This document shows positions 10,465 through 20,977 of a stretch of 64,000 nt of DNA, piece by piece. The notes beneath the pieces were generated by a model. The model had not been told where the DNA came from. It searched no databases and was given only the letters and a program-made list of their open reading frames with translations. Position 1 is the stretch's first letter. Each line of letters starts with the position of its first letter. This DNA comes from Paramicrosporidium saccamoebae (lineage: Eukaryota; Rozellomycota): contig MTSL01000050.1 of the NCBI GenBank assembly GCA_002794465.1, forward strand, positions 65,164-129,163, given 5' to 3'. The position numbers and the translations under genes are program-made.

Positions 10465-12201
10465 TTAGAACAGGTCTTGGAATTTCAGAAGCAGCACTAG
10501 AATTGCTACAATGAAAAAAATAGCCTCATTTTTCAAACTGAAGTATTCTTGATAAAACTCAGTAGCTGAGGCATAGCGGTGTATTAAATCCAACTCGGCA
10601 GATGAGGCATAACTTCCCATCTCGCCAGCCTCTAGGAACACCGGTATAGAGTCCATGGATGGACTGTCCAAGTCATTTCTGTCGGACACACAGTCCCACA
10701 TTTGTGCATACTTTCTATGACCGGAAAAGGTCCAGTCCAACTTGTATGCCTCGTCAGTCTTATGCACACACGACTCGAAATCGAAGCCAGTGGATTTTCC
10801 AAAAAAAGCCTCCCACTCAAAATGGTCACGGCATTCTCCCCTGTATCCGCCACGATGGCCGCGATTGTCAAACAGCAGCCATTTCTTTGTCGGAGCGTCA
10901 ATCGACTCAAAGAGGGACCATGCTGGCATGTAAGGGGTGACAAGGTCCATCTTGCTCGCCATCATATAGATTGAAGTTCTACGGGTAATGGCTGGACGCT
11001 CCTCGGAGAGCTTGCGACCCTTCAGGAACGGTTCCAGGAGTTTCCAGCCTTGGTAGTATGGTTCCAGATAATACACTTCCGGGTGTAGGTCTGTGTTATC
11101 AAAGAGTGGTTCGGGTACACCCCCTGAGAAATCCTGATAATCCACATCAAGACAAATAGCGTAATTCACTAAAGTATTACTGCGAGCATTACTTCCACCA
11201 TCATCTCCTTGCGATGAAAGGATCTCTAGTATGGGCTGCAAGACTTTGGTACGGTATTCTGCCGCATTCATGCAATTTTTGGTGGCCGTCAGGAATGGAA
11301 GCAAAAGCTGCTGTGACCTAAAGTTTTTATCTTTTTTCAGCTCGATTGAAGATTTACTCAGTAGCTTGTACAGCACCTTGACGATCTCGAGAGTACGCTC
11401 TCCCACTGTGCCCGTGAGCTTGATCCCCAGGCTATCATGAAACATTTTGGTGCATTCGTTGTGATCCTCATTGCCCAGATTCAGAACCGCTAAATTCATA
11501 GACCCATAAACGTCGCCTCCCATCTTGCGACGGCAAAACTCGTCTTTGGCACACATTTCAGCCAGGCCAACCAAGCTTCTTCTGTGCTCCACTCCTGAAA
11601 TTGAAGGAACACCCCCGAGAAAGGCACTGTCAAATATGTTGGGAGTCAGTTGCACGATATGATGGGCCCATTGAGCACCATACGAAAACCCGTGCAAAAC
11701 AAGCCGAGCTGAGATGCCCATTTCTGTTCGTATCGCTATGGCAAGGACCGACACGTCTAACGCTGCATTAGTCATTATAAGATCTCGAATGTCAAAAGCT
11801 TTGCCCTCAAATGCTTCTGAAAGTATATCATGACTATCCCTTGATACGTCTCCCACTGCTGAGAACTCCCCTGAGCAGCCTAGCCCTCTGTGGTCAACAA
11901 GATATGCAGCGACAGATTCGCCATACCCTTTAGCCAGCCGAATCGCATGCTGTCGTTCTCTTTCCCCGCCGTAGCCAGGACCACCGGCGAGAAGAATTAC
12001 ATGGGCTTCTGGGTGACTATCAGGGTTGATGTATCGTGCGACGTGCAACGAAAAACGCTTTCCCTGTGGCTTGTCGTAGTCTGACAGTACATCCAATTTG
12101 CCACTACGTACATCAAGTCCCTCGAAAAGCCAGTCCTTTTCACTGGGTGGCCCCCACTCCACTAGAGGATTCAAGGCAGATAATTTGAGCTCGTACCCCA
12201 T
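10465..12201 (-). CDS. Alpha/beta-hydrolase (S33-like), array copy 6
   Basis: 578 residues. Triad Ser in GFSYG, Asp in SKMDLVT and His in NRGHRGG; the usual W after the His loop is Arg here (GGYRGE). A linker of about 16 residues (from YASATEF) precedes the tail FFIVAILVLLLKF and is shared with copy 7 only. It is the most divergent copy near its N-terminus (WGPPSEKDW in place of WGPCTRKD, losing the first conserved Cys). Its 5' flank has lost both uORF ATGs (ATA and AGT in their places). Confidence 0.85.
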   Translation of the reverse strand: MGYELKLSALNPLVEWGPPSEKDWLFEGLDVRSGKLDVLSDYDKPQGKRFSLHVARYINPDSHPEAHVILLAGGPGYGGERERQHAIRLAKGYGESVAAYLVDHRGLGCSGEFSAVGDVSRDSHDILSEAFEGKAFDIRDLIMTNAALDVSVLAIAIRTEMGISARLVLHGFSYGAQWAHHIVQLTPNIFDSAFLGGVPSISGVEHRRSLVGLAEMCAKDEFCRRKMGGDVYGSMNLAVLNLGNEDHNECTKMFHDSLGIKLTGTVGERTLEIVKVLYKLLSKSSIELKKDKNFRSQQLLLPFLTATKNCMNAAEYRTKVLQPILEILSSQGDDGGSNARSNTLVNYAICLDVDYQDFSGGVPEPLFDNTDLHPEVYYLEPYYQGWKLLEPFLKGRKLSEERPAITRRTSIYMMASKMDLVTPYMPAWSLFESIDAPTKKWLLFDNRGHRGGYRGECRDHFEWEAFFGKSTGFDFESCVHKTDEAYKLDWTFSGHRKYAQMWDCVSDRNDLDSPSMDSIPVFLEAGEMGSYASSAELDLIHRYASATEFYQEYFSLKNEAIFFIVAILVLLLKFQDLF

Positions 12202-12638
12202 TTAACCCCGATGACCAGGGATCTATTTCGCGGGGCGCTTACTAAATATTAACACGAAAGAGTGTATTAAATTTACAGAATAGTGGTAAAGAGCCTTTCC
12301 TAAACGCCTTAACTTGAATGAATCTTTCTATCAATTGGACTACCGGTTCTTTGTCTCGTTATTAATCATGGTCACCAGTCTTCTTGTAATGTTCTATCTT
12401 TTGTTTACTTCCACTTTCGCAGTCAACAACTGTTTCTGAGCGGCCTCGTTAATAACGTTCATCCTTCTGTTTGCCATCAGAGTATTATTAGGTAATGATG
12501 CACGCTATTTGCAATATTCCAGGTGGCAGCACATGTGATCGAAATGATGGTGAACCATCTCTTGTTGCTTTGCTCACAGTCTCTAGGCTATCTATTAGGT
12601 TTGCCATGCAGATATTATAAAATTGTCGCCGCACATAC
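12202..12638. other. Array 1 spacer between copies 6 and 7
   Basis: Aligns with other spacers, but the micro-uORF position reads ATA TTT AGT, so no uORF is initiated upstream of copy 6. No gene seen. Confidence 0.55.
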
Positions 12639-14384
12639 TTAGAACAAGCCTTGGAATTTCAGAAGTAGCGCTATAATTACCGTGAGAATCATAGCCGTAT
12701 TGCTGAAAATGCGGTATTCCCGATACAACTCGGTAGCCAAAGTATAGCGATATATTTGATTCAACTCGGCGAAGGAAGCATTGAGGCCCAACTCACCAAT
12801 CTCTAAAAACACCGGTACAGGGTTTATGAGTGGACCGTCCAAGTCATTTCTGCCAGGTACACAGTCCCACATCTGTGCATACTTGTCATGCTTGGAAAAG
12901 GTCCAGTCCAACTCGTATTTCTTGTCAGTCCTACGCACGCATGACTCGAAATCAAAGCCGGTGTATTTCCCAAAAAGAGCCTCCCACTCGAAATGGTCAT
13001 GGCACTCTCCCCAATACCCATCATGATCCCGGTTGTCAAACAACAGCCATTTCTTTGTAGGAGCACTGACCAAGTTGAACAGGGACCAGGCTGGCGTGTA
13101 AGAGGTGACAAAGTCCATCTTACTCGCCATCACATAGATGGCAGTCTTGTGAGTAATGGCTGGATGCTCCTCGGAGAGCTTGCGATCCGTCAGAAACGAA
13201 CTTAGGAGCCCCCATTCCTGGTAATAAAGTTTCTGATAAAACACTCTTGGGTGTAGGTCTGTGTGGTCGGAGAGTGGTTCAGGTACGCCCTTGGGGAAGT
13301 CCTGATAATCAATATCAAGCCGAACAACACAATTCACTATATCATTCCATTCATAAAGACTGTGGTCATTAGGTGAATGAATATTTGCTCCTTGCGATGA
13401 AAGGGTCTCTAATATTGGCTGTAAGACTTTGATATGGTGTTCTTCCGCATCAGTGCACCTTTCGGTGGCCATCAGAAGCGGGAGCAAAAGCTGCTGTGAC
13501 CTGAAATTATTGCTTCCGTGCAGTTCTTTGAAAGAATTTGTCAGCAGTTCATACAGCGCCTCAACGATCGTGAGAGCACGCTCTCCCACTGTGCCCGTTG
13601 GTCTGATGTCCAGACTGTCATGAAACATCTTGGTACATTCATTGTAATCCTCATTGCCCAGATTCAGAACCGCTAAATTCATAGACTCATAAACGTCGCC
13701 TCCCACCTTGCTGCGACAAAACTCGTCTTTGGCACACATTTCAGCCAGGCCGATCAAACTGTCTTTGTGCCCCACTCCTTTAATTGGAGACACACCTCCA
13801 AGAAAAGCACTGTCAAATATGTTGGGAGTCAGCTGCACAACATGATGGGCCCACCTGGCACCATATGAAAACCCTCGCAACACAATTCGGGCCGAGGTGT
13901 CTAATTCCGATCGTATTGCTATGGCGAGCATGGACACATCTAACGCCGCGTTAGTCATGGTCAGATCTCGAATGTCAAAAGCACTGCCCTCAAATGCCTT
14001 TGAAAGTGTAGCATTACTAGTCTTTGATAAAGCCCCGTCCAACAGAAACTTTCCTGAGCCACCCAGGCCTCTGTGGTCAACAAGATACGCAGCGACAGAT
14101 TCGCCATACTTTGCAACCAGCCTAATCGCATTATTTTGCTGTGTCTCCCCGCCGCGACCAGGACCACCGGCAAGGATAATTACATGGACCTTCGGGTGAC
14201 TACCAGGTTTGGTGTAGCGTTCGACGTACAGTGAAAATCGTGTTTTTAGTGGTTCACCATAATCTGACGGTACATTTACTCTGCCGCTCTGTATGTCAAG
14301 TCCATTGAAATAACAGTCTTTTTTAGTGCATGGTCCCCACTTAACTGTAGGATTCAAGGCAGATAACTCGAGCTCGCGCCCCAT
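12639..14384 (-). CDS. Alpha/beta-hydrolase (S33-like), array copy 7
   Basis: The longest copy at 581 residues and the transcriptionally most upstream of this same-strand array. Triad Ser in GFSYGARW, Asp in SKMDFVT and His in NRDHDG. The linker LATELYREY and tail MILTVIIALLLKF match the copy-6 type. The central WTFSKHDKYAQMW patch instead matches copy 5 at DNA level. The uORF is shortened to MPLK but stops at the same place, 21 nt before the main ATG. Confidence 0.85.
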   Translation of the reverse strand: MGRELELSALNPTVKWGPCTKKDCYFNGLDIQSGRVNVPSDYGEPLKTRFSLYVERYTKPGSHPKVHVIILAGGPGRGGETQQNNAIRLVAKYGESVAAYLVDHRGLGGSGKFLLDGALSKTSNATLSKAFEGSAFDIRDLTMTNAALDVSMLAIAIRSELDTSARIVLRGFSYGARWAHHVVQLTPNIFDSAFLGGVSPIKGVGHKDSLIGLAEMCAKDEFCRSKVGGDVYESMNLAVLNLGNEDYNECTKMFHDSLDIRPTGTVGERALTIVEALYELLTNSFKELHGSNNFRSQQLLLPLLMATERCTDAEEHHIKVLQPILETLSSQGANIHSPNDHSLYEWNDIVNCVVRLDIDYQDFPKGVPEPLSDHTDLHPRVFYQKLYYQEWGLLSSFLTDRKLSEEHPAITHKTAIYVMASKMDFVTSYTPAWSLFNLVSAPTKKWLLFDNRDHDGYWGECHDHFEWEALFGKYTGFDFESCVRRTDKKYELDWTFSKHDKYAQMWDCVPGRNDLDGPLINPVPVFLEIGELGLNASFAELNQIYRYTLATELYREYRIFSNTAMILTVIIALLLKFQGLF

Positions 14385-14936
14385 TTAGCTTCGATGGCCA
14401 GGGATTTATTTCAAAGGCATTCCATAAGAACTAATGCGAAAGAATTGTATCCACAGAGTAAGACAAAGGGTCTTAGCTATAGACTTTACAGTTCTAATGC
14501 ATTATTAATTTTGGGACGACTAGGCAGCCTTCCCGTTCCAAGAGGAATTCCAAGTGCTTCCTGTGTGGATGTGTATAAATTAATTTATTGAATCGCATCT
14601 TTAGTTTGATGAGGCATCCTAATATCGCGTGGCTGGGGCAAAGCCACGTATACGTGCCTTGTCAGGTGGCAAGAAAACTCTTACTATTACTATTACTCTT
14701 ACTCTCAATAAAATCATACTCCTATAGTCTTTTCAGGTCGGAGATGAGATCTGTACTTTTGACTGGCCAGCTTCAACTTTTCGGTTTCAAACGTTTCACT
14801 CTGAATAAATAACCTGCTGGCCAGGACATTACATTAATGGAATTATTGTTCAGTATACCCTCTGGTGCACATAAACCCGACCATTTATCTATTTTATTTA
14901 CAGTTACCAATCTTGCCCGTAATGCCAAGAGCCTAC
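14385..14936. other. Outer flank of array 1
   Basis: Only the first 100-150 bp resembles the array spacers, including a 4-codon uORF ending at 14406. The rest is unique, with a short TTACTA-rich simple repeat near 14680-14710 and scattered AATAAA motifs. No coding region seen. Confidence 0.5.
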
Positions 14937-15806
14937 CTAGCTCTGCAAGTTGAGAGCGCTCAGCTGTGCTTGGTAGAGTTCACGGAGATCGGCAAGATCT
15001 GATTCGAGGCAAAAAATACAATCCTGTTGTTCGCCGACTGTCTGCAGAGCGACTTCAAAACGTTCCTCCAAATCTGCCAGCTTGCCTTGAACAGTGTCGG
15101 GATCACGAAGTTTACTATGTAGCTCTTGCAACTGATCTTGAAGACTTTTAATGGTTTTCATTAGACTGCTTCGCTGATCTTGCCAATATTCAGATTCGAC
15201 ACTTGTTGCCGGTTCGGGCGCTTCCGGAAGAGTAGTTACTGTTTCAACGGGTAATGCACAAGTCTCCAGAGATCTCACCCGCAAATCTTCGGTCAGCTTT
15301 TGATTTCTTGCCTTTTGCAAGGATAAATCAGTGCGAGTCTTTTCAAGAAGCTCAAAGAGTCTTTGCTTCGAAGCCCGTTCCTTTTCCAAAGCGCTCTCGT
15401 AATGGCATCTGACTTCTGTAATTTCTTTTTCGTGCTCATTGCTGATCCGCTCTAAGTGACTACCACTTTCTGCCAACTGACGTGTCAAGTGCAAGACCTT
15501 TCGTGACATTTCCTCCAACTCCAATTTTAGTGGCGTCATTGCTACTGCATATTGTCGTTCCGTCAGTCGTGCCCTGCTCTCTGTCTCTCTCACTACTGTC
15601 CAGTCCGGTCCGTCCGGTGCACGTTCCACTGGGTCTGTCTCGACACATTGGTCGACTTTGCCGCTCGTTGACATGCCGCCCATTGCCAGACCGCCAAGGT
15701 CGAGGGAATCAAAACGGGACTCTACATTTGCAAATGCCTGCTTCAGCATCCCTCCCCATTTTCGACGAGTCTCGGGCGTGTCAATGGACTCTAACAAATT
15801 TTGCAT
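14937..15806 (-). CDS. Short TMF/golgin-like coiled-coil protein
   Basis: 289 residues in a single exon. Residues about 90-190 and 215-289 are strongly predicted coiled coil, rich in E, L, K and R heptads. The last about 45 residues (LEERFEVALQTVGEQQD... LADLRELYQAQLSAL) match the pattern of the C-terminal Rab6-binding region of TATA-element modulatory factor (TMF1). The opening KWGGMLKQAFANVESRFDSL resembles the TMF N-terminal motif. TMF is a Golgi tether; this version is much shorter than the usual 1000-plus residues. The ATG lies 49 bp downstream of the ORC3 stop, so the two minus-strand genes are almost contiguous. It could instead be an unrelated coiled-coil protein. Confidence 0.5.
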   Translation of the reverse strand: MQNLLESIDTPETRRKWGGMLKQAFANVESRFDSLDLGGLAMGGMSTSGKVDQCVETDPVERAPDGPDWTVVRETESRARLTERQYAVAMTPLKLELEEMSRKVLHLTRQLAESGSHLERISNEHEKEITEVRCHYESALEKERASKQRLFELLEKTRTDLSLQKARNQKLTEDLRVRSLETCALPVETVTTLPEAPEPATSVESEYWQDQRSSLMKTIKSLQDQLQELHSKLRDPDTVQGKLADLEERFEVALQTVGEQQDCIFCLESDLADLRELYQAQLSALNLQS

Positions 15807-15855
15807 CTTGGCTGTAAATTACAACACACCGTCCAATTAAGGAAACATTTAGCTT

Positions 15856-17537
15856 TTAATAGCGACGATGGTACAGGACAAGTCGTTCGTAGTGATCCTT
15901 TCGTTTTTTGGTCGGCACAACGATTCCAACCAGTTGCAGTTCGTGAGCTGACCTCAGGAAGCGCAATATTAAATCAGATTCGGCCTCTTTGCGGTGTGGA
16001 TCAACGACTTGACGGAAGCTGATGAACCAGTCCAATGTGTTGATGAGCCTTCCACATTCCGAGGCTAATCGATAGGTCAGGCTCGTATCGGGACGTCTTG
16101 TATCAGCATTCTTGACAATTGTGCCATTTAAATAGAATTCGGGATGAGTCAGGGCCAGCTGCACTGACTCGCAAATTTTGGGCGAGGTTAGTTTTATGGT
16201 TGAGCGTCCCAGAGGAAGTAGTAATATCTCGTAGAGAGGTACCAGGTCCCACTTTTCAGGCATCATCCGATCCACCCACTCTGAAATGACGTCAATGCAA
16301 TCTGGAAGCACCGAATCTGATGCGGCCAAAAGGTCTTTCACAAAGGGGCACTGTAAATCAAGACTCTTTCTGAATGCAGACAACTTTCGGGCCAATTCTT
16401 CGGGATCATCGTTTGCCCTAATCTTTCGTGCAAGTGTGTCAAACCACGAGTGCTGCCGTTGTTTAATAAACAAAAGCCCCGTCAAAAGGTCTGCAGTCTC
16501 GCATAGACCCTTACCAAACAATTCACAAAGGGTGACCAAAACCCGAAATACGGCAGCAAGTCTGCGAACAGCCGTCTTGGCATCGCAAACAAGTGCATTG
16601 CACAGCTCTTTCAACTCTTTTTTGTCTTCCAAATTAATTTCCACCATGAGGCTTTCAAGACCTCGCCGGAATGACGGCACGCTGGCACATAATTCAACAT
16701 TTCGTTCTACATGGCTCCATTCCATGAGCGACAGACCTAGTAGGTTCTTGATGGAATTGCGTGGATTTAGAGATTGGCAAGACAAATCCTGCAATCTGCT
16801 AATCAGATCTGCCGAGGGGATAATTTCCAGGCTGAGCAGTTCGCAGACAATCTCTGCCAAGATATTCATGGGGGGCCGAGAGGAGACTGCACTATGATTA
16901 AGAGACATTTGCAAGGGCAGTGGTAGGCGTGTCAGAAAGCCAATGTCATCGACTACCCACCCAACTTGACCCATCGTTCCCATCATTGTGTATAGTCTCT
17001 GGAACGCCAACGCCGGCATTAGATGAGCGTCACTAATAAATAGCCCCAATGTACGAATCCCCTTTTGTTCAAAATAGGTCTGAAGCTCTGCAATGTCCCA
17101 TGCGGCGGGACAGCCCGTGTTCTCGGCTATAATTTTAAAGACACTCTGTGCGCTAACGGGGAGAGTCAGTGACATTCTCACCAGTGCCGTCTGTTCGTCG
17201 ATCAGATTCTGCGCCGACTCGAATGTCATGGCCATGTCTGAATATTAGAAAGACTGACTGGATACCGCAGGAAGGCATATCAAGAAAGATTTGTCCCCGT
17301 GAGTCGTAAATTGTGTGCAATAGCCGTTCCGCAAATAAATGCTGGGACTCGTTATACAAATCCTAAAATCATTCAGAATAATAGTGACAAATACATCGAC
17401 AACCCCATTCACATGCGAAATTAGCCTGAGAGCGGCATCTTGTTTGACGGTGTGCGTAGAGTGTTGCTTCCCTATAAATTACGGCCAAGTGAATAATGCA
17501 CACCCTTTCTCGGTGGTCGATATGACACTGCCGTCAT
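15856..17537 (-). CDS. ORC3: Origin recognition complex subunit 3 (4 exons)
   Basis: Exons on the minus strand are 17504-17537, 17395-17471, 17266-17362 and 15856-17237, joined by introns of 32, 32 and 28 nt; the sum is 529 codons plus stop with all phases consistent. The C-terminus (RFLRSAHELQLVGIVVPTKK followed by RKDHYERL) matches the ORC3 winged-helix end ([25 protein letters not shown] in animals). CGRLINTLDWFISF is also ORC3-like. The new N-terminal exons add DLYNESQHLFAERL, equivalent to the helix before the AAA-like domain. ORC3 is a structural subunit of the origin-binding hexamer and lacks ATPase motifs. Exon 1, starting MTAVSYRPPRKG, is the least certain part because its donor is GTGTGC. 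Confidence 0.85.
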
Positions 17538-17665
17538 GTCAACGTCAAAATTCAACAAAATGTTTTATTATGTGATTTACAATACGGGCTATAGGGAACT
17601 GTTCACTACCAACTGACGTATCTGTTAATGGGTGAACCTACTTTTATTAAAGCATATGACTTCTT

Positions 17666-17723
17666 TGTCGCGTAGTGGGTTTCCGCATGACTTGGGTCGT
17701 GGTATTATCCCCACTACACGACA
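17666..17723. mobile_element. Fold-back MITE remnant, 58 bp
   Basis: Starts TGTCGCGTAGTGGG and ends CCCACTACACGACA, an almost perfect 14-bp inverted repeat separated by about 30 bp. Both ends match the same terminus of the MITE family, so this is two left ends facing each other. It sits 3 bp from the sphingosine kinase stop codon, in that gene's 3' flank. No target duplication is visible. Confidence 0.65.
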
Positions 17724-17726
17724 TAT

Positions 17727-19110
17727 TTATGACAAACACGGGGTGTATATTGACAGAATTGAGGGTACAGATTCAAAGTAAATGTTTCCAGGTGAAACTA
17801 GCTCACCATCAACATCCAGTTTGATACCTTCATATTCTCGAAAGAGAAGCTGGCATGCGCGTACCTTGCCGTGCCAACACCGTTCCGGATCGTCATGTAG
17901 AGAGGCAATGTCGTCATTGGCCATTGCCTTTAACAACGTCGTTCTTGTAATTGAGACGTGTTTTGGTATCGTTATCACATCAATTGCATCTGTTTCACTT
18001 ATCATGAACCGCGACGCGGGCACTTTAAGGTCGAGCCATGCATGCTTAGTGGCCAAGAACGAGTGATATGCCGCCTCGGGTAGTCTTTTTATCGTGGGAT
18101 TGTCTTGAGTGAACATGTGCTTATACCGTGCTGTGATCATCTCGCTCTGATTGTCACTGGGAGGGATGCTGGGCGTCTCTGTATCGAGATATTCAATGAC
18201 GGCATGGTACGTCTTGAATCTAAAAATCTGATATAGGGCTGAAAAGACCATCCGACATCTCCCACAACATCGACATCCATCTCCTCCAAGGTCCAAATCG
18301 GCAATCAGTCCCCAGAAGAATGCAAAGTGACCGTAAAATCGATGACCATTCTGTTCAAACAGCATGGCGTCAAAAGCAGCCTTTTTACCACGCAAAATAG
18401 AGTAACATGCATAAACGGGATCAGAAAGACCTATACTCCGGGCCACGGCATTACTGGTTCCGCACGGCATAATGCCAATCGGAAGATCTTTGGTGCTCTG
18501 CCAATCGGATCTCGAAAGCAATCCATTAATTACTTCATGTAGTAGCCCGTCACCTCCAACAACCATGAGCGACCCATAGATTTCCATGTCGATTTGCGAG
18601 GCCAGCATGTGGGCATGATGCTGGTGCTCGGTGAGAAACAGTTCATGGGGGATCTGTGCAGCATTAAACATGGACTCTACCACCCTTTCATAAGTCTTTA
18701 GAGCCGTCTTGTTTCCGCCCACAGGATTAAGGATTACGCAAACTTTTCGCTTCCCCCCCAAATTATCTTCCATAGTATTGTTGATGAGGTTGTACAAGAC
18801 CCCCAATTCCGAGAGGTCCCTTCCCTCAATTACAATTTGATGAGGTTTAGCCTTTACGTAGGGATCAACTTGAGTGAATTCAATATAGAATACACTTAGT
18901 TTTCTCGAGTTGGAGTCAAAATTAAGAGCATAAATACTTGTCAACAGTACTAAAGGTAAGCATGGTAGAGGATGTACGTCCGTCCTGAGAAAAGCTGCGT
19001 GGATGGCAAGCTCTCCCACCCTTCTCCAACACCAATCTGCCCGCCCTCACTCCCACCTGACAGTCAGCATGTTTCCATCGCCCTTGCTGGATAAACAGAG
19101 CCTCCACCAT
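17727..19110 (-). CDS. LCB4: Sphingosine kinase (2 exons)
   Basis: Exons 18978-19110 and 17727-18949 with a 28-nt intron (GTACAT...TTTAG) give 451 residues. The diacylglycerol-kinase-type catalytic domain begins about residue 100 with CVILNPVGGNK (C1). It continues with VVGGDGLLHEVINGLL (C2, nucleotide binding) and GIMPCGTSNAVARSIG (C3). It phosphorylates long-chain bases to give sphingosine-1-phosphate-type lipids. The first exon (MVEALFIQQGRWKHADCQV, then LVLEKGG) supplies the N-terminal strand pattern of the family; no in-frame ATG exists in the main exon upstream of residue 80, which is why the spliced start is preferred. It is divergent to HSP60, with 130 bp between starts. Confidence 0.88.
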
Positions 19111-19240
19111 CCAGGGATAAGACGGAAATGGATATTGCCGTAGATGTGGACCAATGGCATGATCCGCGGACATTAGATTTTTCCAGCAAACCGGGCCTTG
19201 CCTATTTAAGTGAGCGGAAAGCCCGGACGCAGTACTAGAA
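19111..19240. promoter_or_regulatory. Shared divergent promoter region of sphingosine kinase and HSP60
   Basis: 130 bp separate the two divergent start codons. On the HSP60 strand a CCAAT box lies at 19151-19155 and a TATTTAAG element at 19203-19210, about 30 nt before the ATG. I see no convincing array of heat-shock elements. Promoter assignment is inferred from position and these motifs. Confidence 0.45.
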
Positions 19241-20977
19241 ATGCCATTCAGCAGCCGCCAATCCATTCAACGTGCACTACGCGCGAGCCTGACAAAGCAC
19301 CTCTGTCGTCAATACAGTGGAGCAAAGGACGTATCCTTTGGAGACGAGGGGCGTGCAGCCATGGCGCGTGGAGTGAACATTCTGGCCCGTGCAGTCGCAG
19401 CGACATTGGGACCAAAGGGAAGAAACGTTATCATTGAGCAGTCATACGGTGCGCCCAAGATTACCAAGGACGGAGTGACCGTGGCCAAGGCCATCACACT
19501 GAAGGACCGAATGGAGAATTTGGGAGCGGCACTGGTACAGAATGTTGCAAGCAAGACGAACGAAGTTGCAGGAGACGGCACCACCACGGCCACCATTCTG
19601 GCACGCGCCATAGTAACGGAGGGACTGAAATGCATTGCGGCGGGAGTTAACCCGGCAGAATTGCGCAAGGGAGTGCAATTGGCCGTCAATGAGACAATAG
19701 ACTTTTTGCGTACCAACAGCACAAAGATTACAACCTCTGAGCAAATCACGCAAGTAGCGACCATCTCGGCAAACGGAGATCGTCATATTGGAACAATGAT
19801 TTCCGAGGCAATGTCCAAAGTGGGAAAGGAAGGTGTAATCACGATCCAAGACGGAAAGACGGTGGAAGACGAGTTGGCAGTGACGGAGGGCATGAAGTTT
19901 GATCGCGGCTTCATCTCACCTTACTTTATCAACGACACTAAGGAACAAAAGGTGGCCTTTGAGAATCCATACATTTTGTTGTGCGATAAGAAGATTACCT
20001 TGGTTTCTGATGTGATTCCGGCGTTGGAGATTGCGGCCCAACAGCGTCGTCCGTTGTTGATTGTGGCAGAGGATGTGGATGGAGAGGCTTTGGCGTTACT
20101 GCTGCTCAACAAACTGCGTGGACAGATTGCTGTGTGTGCGGTCAAGGCACCAGGCTTTGGCGATAACCGAAAGGCAATTTTGGAGGATATTGCTGTACTG
20201 ACGGGCAGCACAGTGTTCAATGAGGAGTTGGGAGTGAAACTGGACAAACCACAGGTCAACCATCTTGGCTCGGCTAAATCGTGTGTAATCACCAAAGACG
20301 ACACTGTCTTCCTCAATGGTCAAGGAGCCACTGAGACGGTTCATGAGCGCTGCGAGGCTATCCGAAAGGCCATTAGTGCCACAACCTCAGACTATGAACG
20401 CGAAAAGCTGCAGGAACGTCTGGCAAAGTTGTCGGGAGGCGTAGCAGTGATAAAGGTGGGAGGTGTGTCTGAAGTGGAGGTGGGCGAGCGCAAAGATCGC
20501 TTCGTCGATGCTCTCAATGCCACCCGCGCGGCTGTTGAAGAGGGCGTCATTCCTGGCGGCGGTTCAGCCCTCATCAAGGCCGTCCCGCGTCTCCTCGAGC
20601 TGGCCTCCAAGGAGAAGAGTAACGATCTGCGACTGGGAATCAAGATTGTTGCTGAAGCCATCCAGGCTCCCATCAAGACCATTGTCGATAATGCCGGTGA
20701 ACACGGGGCGGTTGTGGCTGGCGAGATTCTCAAAAAGGCCGACACCTTTAACTTTGGTTACAACGCTGCCTTGAGTCAATACGTTGACATGATGAGCGAA
20801 GGTATCATTGATCCTCTAAAGGTGGTGCGTACAGCCTTGACTGATGCATCCGGTGTGGCCTCTCTGTTGACAACCACAGAGGCAATGATTGTGGAGGCCC
20901 CGAAGCCCGAAAGTGCGACTCCCTCGATGGGCGGCATGGGAGGAATGGGAGGCATGGGAGGTGGTATGGGTTATTAA
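19241..20977 (+). CDS. HSP60: Mitochondrial chaperonin HSP60
   Basis: 578 residues, uninterrupted. The first about 25 residues are Arg/Ser/Leu-rich without acidic residues, a matrix-targeting presequence. The mature chaperonin starts near [22 protein letters not shown]-binding signatures are [20 protein letters not shown] and [15 protein letters not shown]; the C-terminus ends with GGM repeats ([15 protein letters not shown]), typical of group I chaperonins. It folds imported proteins in the mitochondrial matrix. A poly(A) signal AATAAA follows the stop at about 21010. The presence of a presequence plus GGM tail argues for a conventional respiring-type mitochondrion. Confidence 0.97.
   Translation: MPFSSRQSIQRALRASLTKHLCRQYSGAKDVSFGDEGRAAMARGVNILARAVAATLGPKGRNVIIEQSYGAPKITKDGVTVAKAITLKDRMENLGAALVQNVASKTNEVAGDGTTTATILARAIVTEGLKCIAAGVNPAELRKGVQLAVNETIDFLRTNSTKITTSEQITQVATISANGDRHIGTMISEAMSKVGKEGVITIQDGKTVEDELAVTEGMKFDRGFISPYFINDTKEQKVAFENPYILLCDKKITLVSDVIPALEIAAQQRRPLLIVAEDVDGEALALLLLNKLRGQIAVCAVKAPGFGDNRKAILEDIAVLTGSTVFNEELGVKLDKPQVNHLGSAKSCVITKDDTVFLNGQGATETVHERCEAIRKAISATTSDYEREKLQERLAKLSGGVAVIKVGGVSEVEVGERKDRFVDALNATRAAVEEGVIPGGGSALIKAVPRLLELASKEKSNDLRLGIKIVAEAIQAPIKTIVDNAGEHGAVVAGEILKKADTFNFGYNAALSQYVDMMSEGIIDPLKVVRTALTDASGVASLLTTTEAMIVEAPKPESATPSMGGMGGMGGMGGGMGY

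Noticed and set aside
19309-20779. Several long open frames antisense to HSP60
   Set aside because: They arise from biased codon use of a highly conserved sense gene; translations are Ala/Ser/Arg-rich and match nothing.
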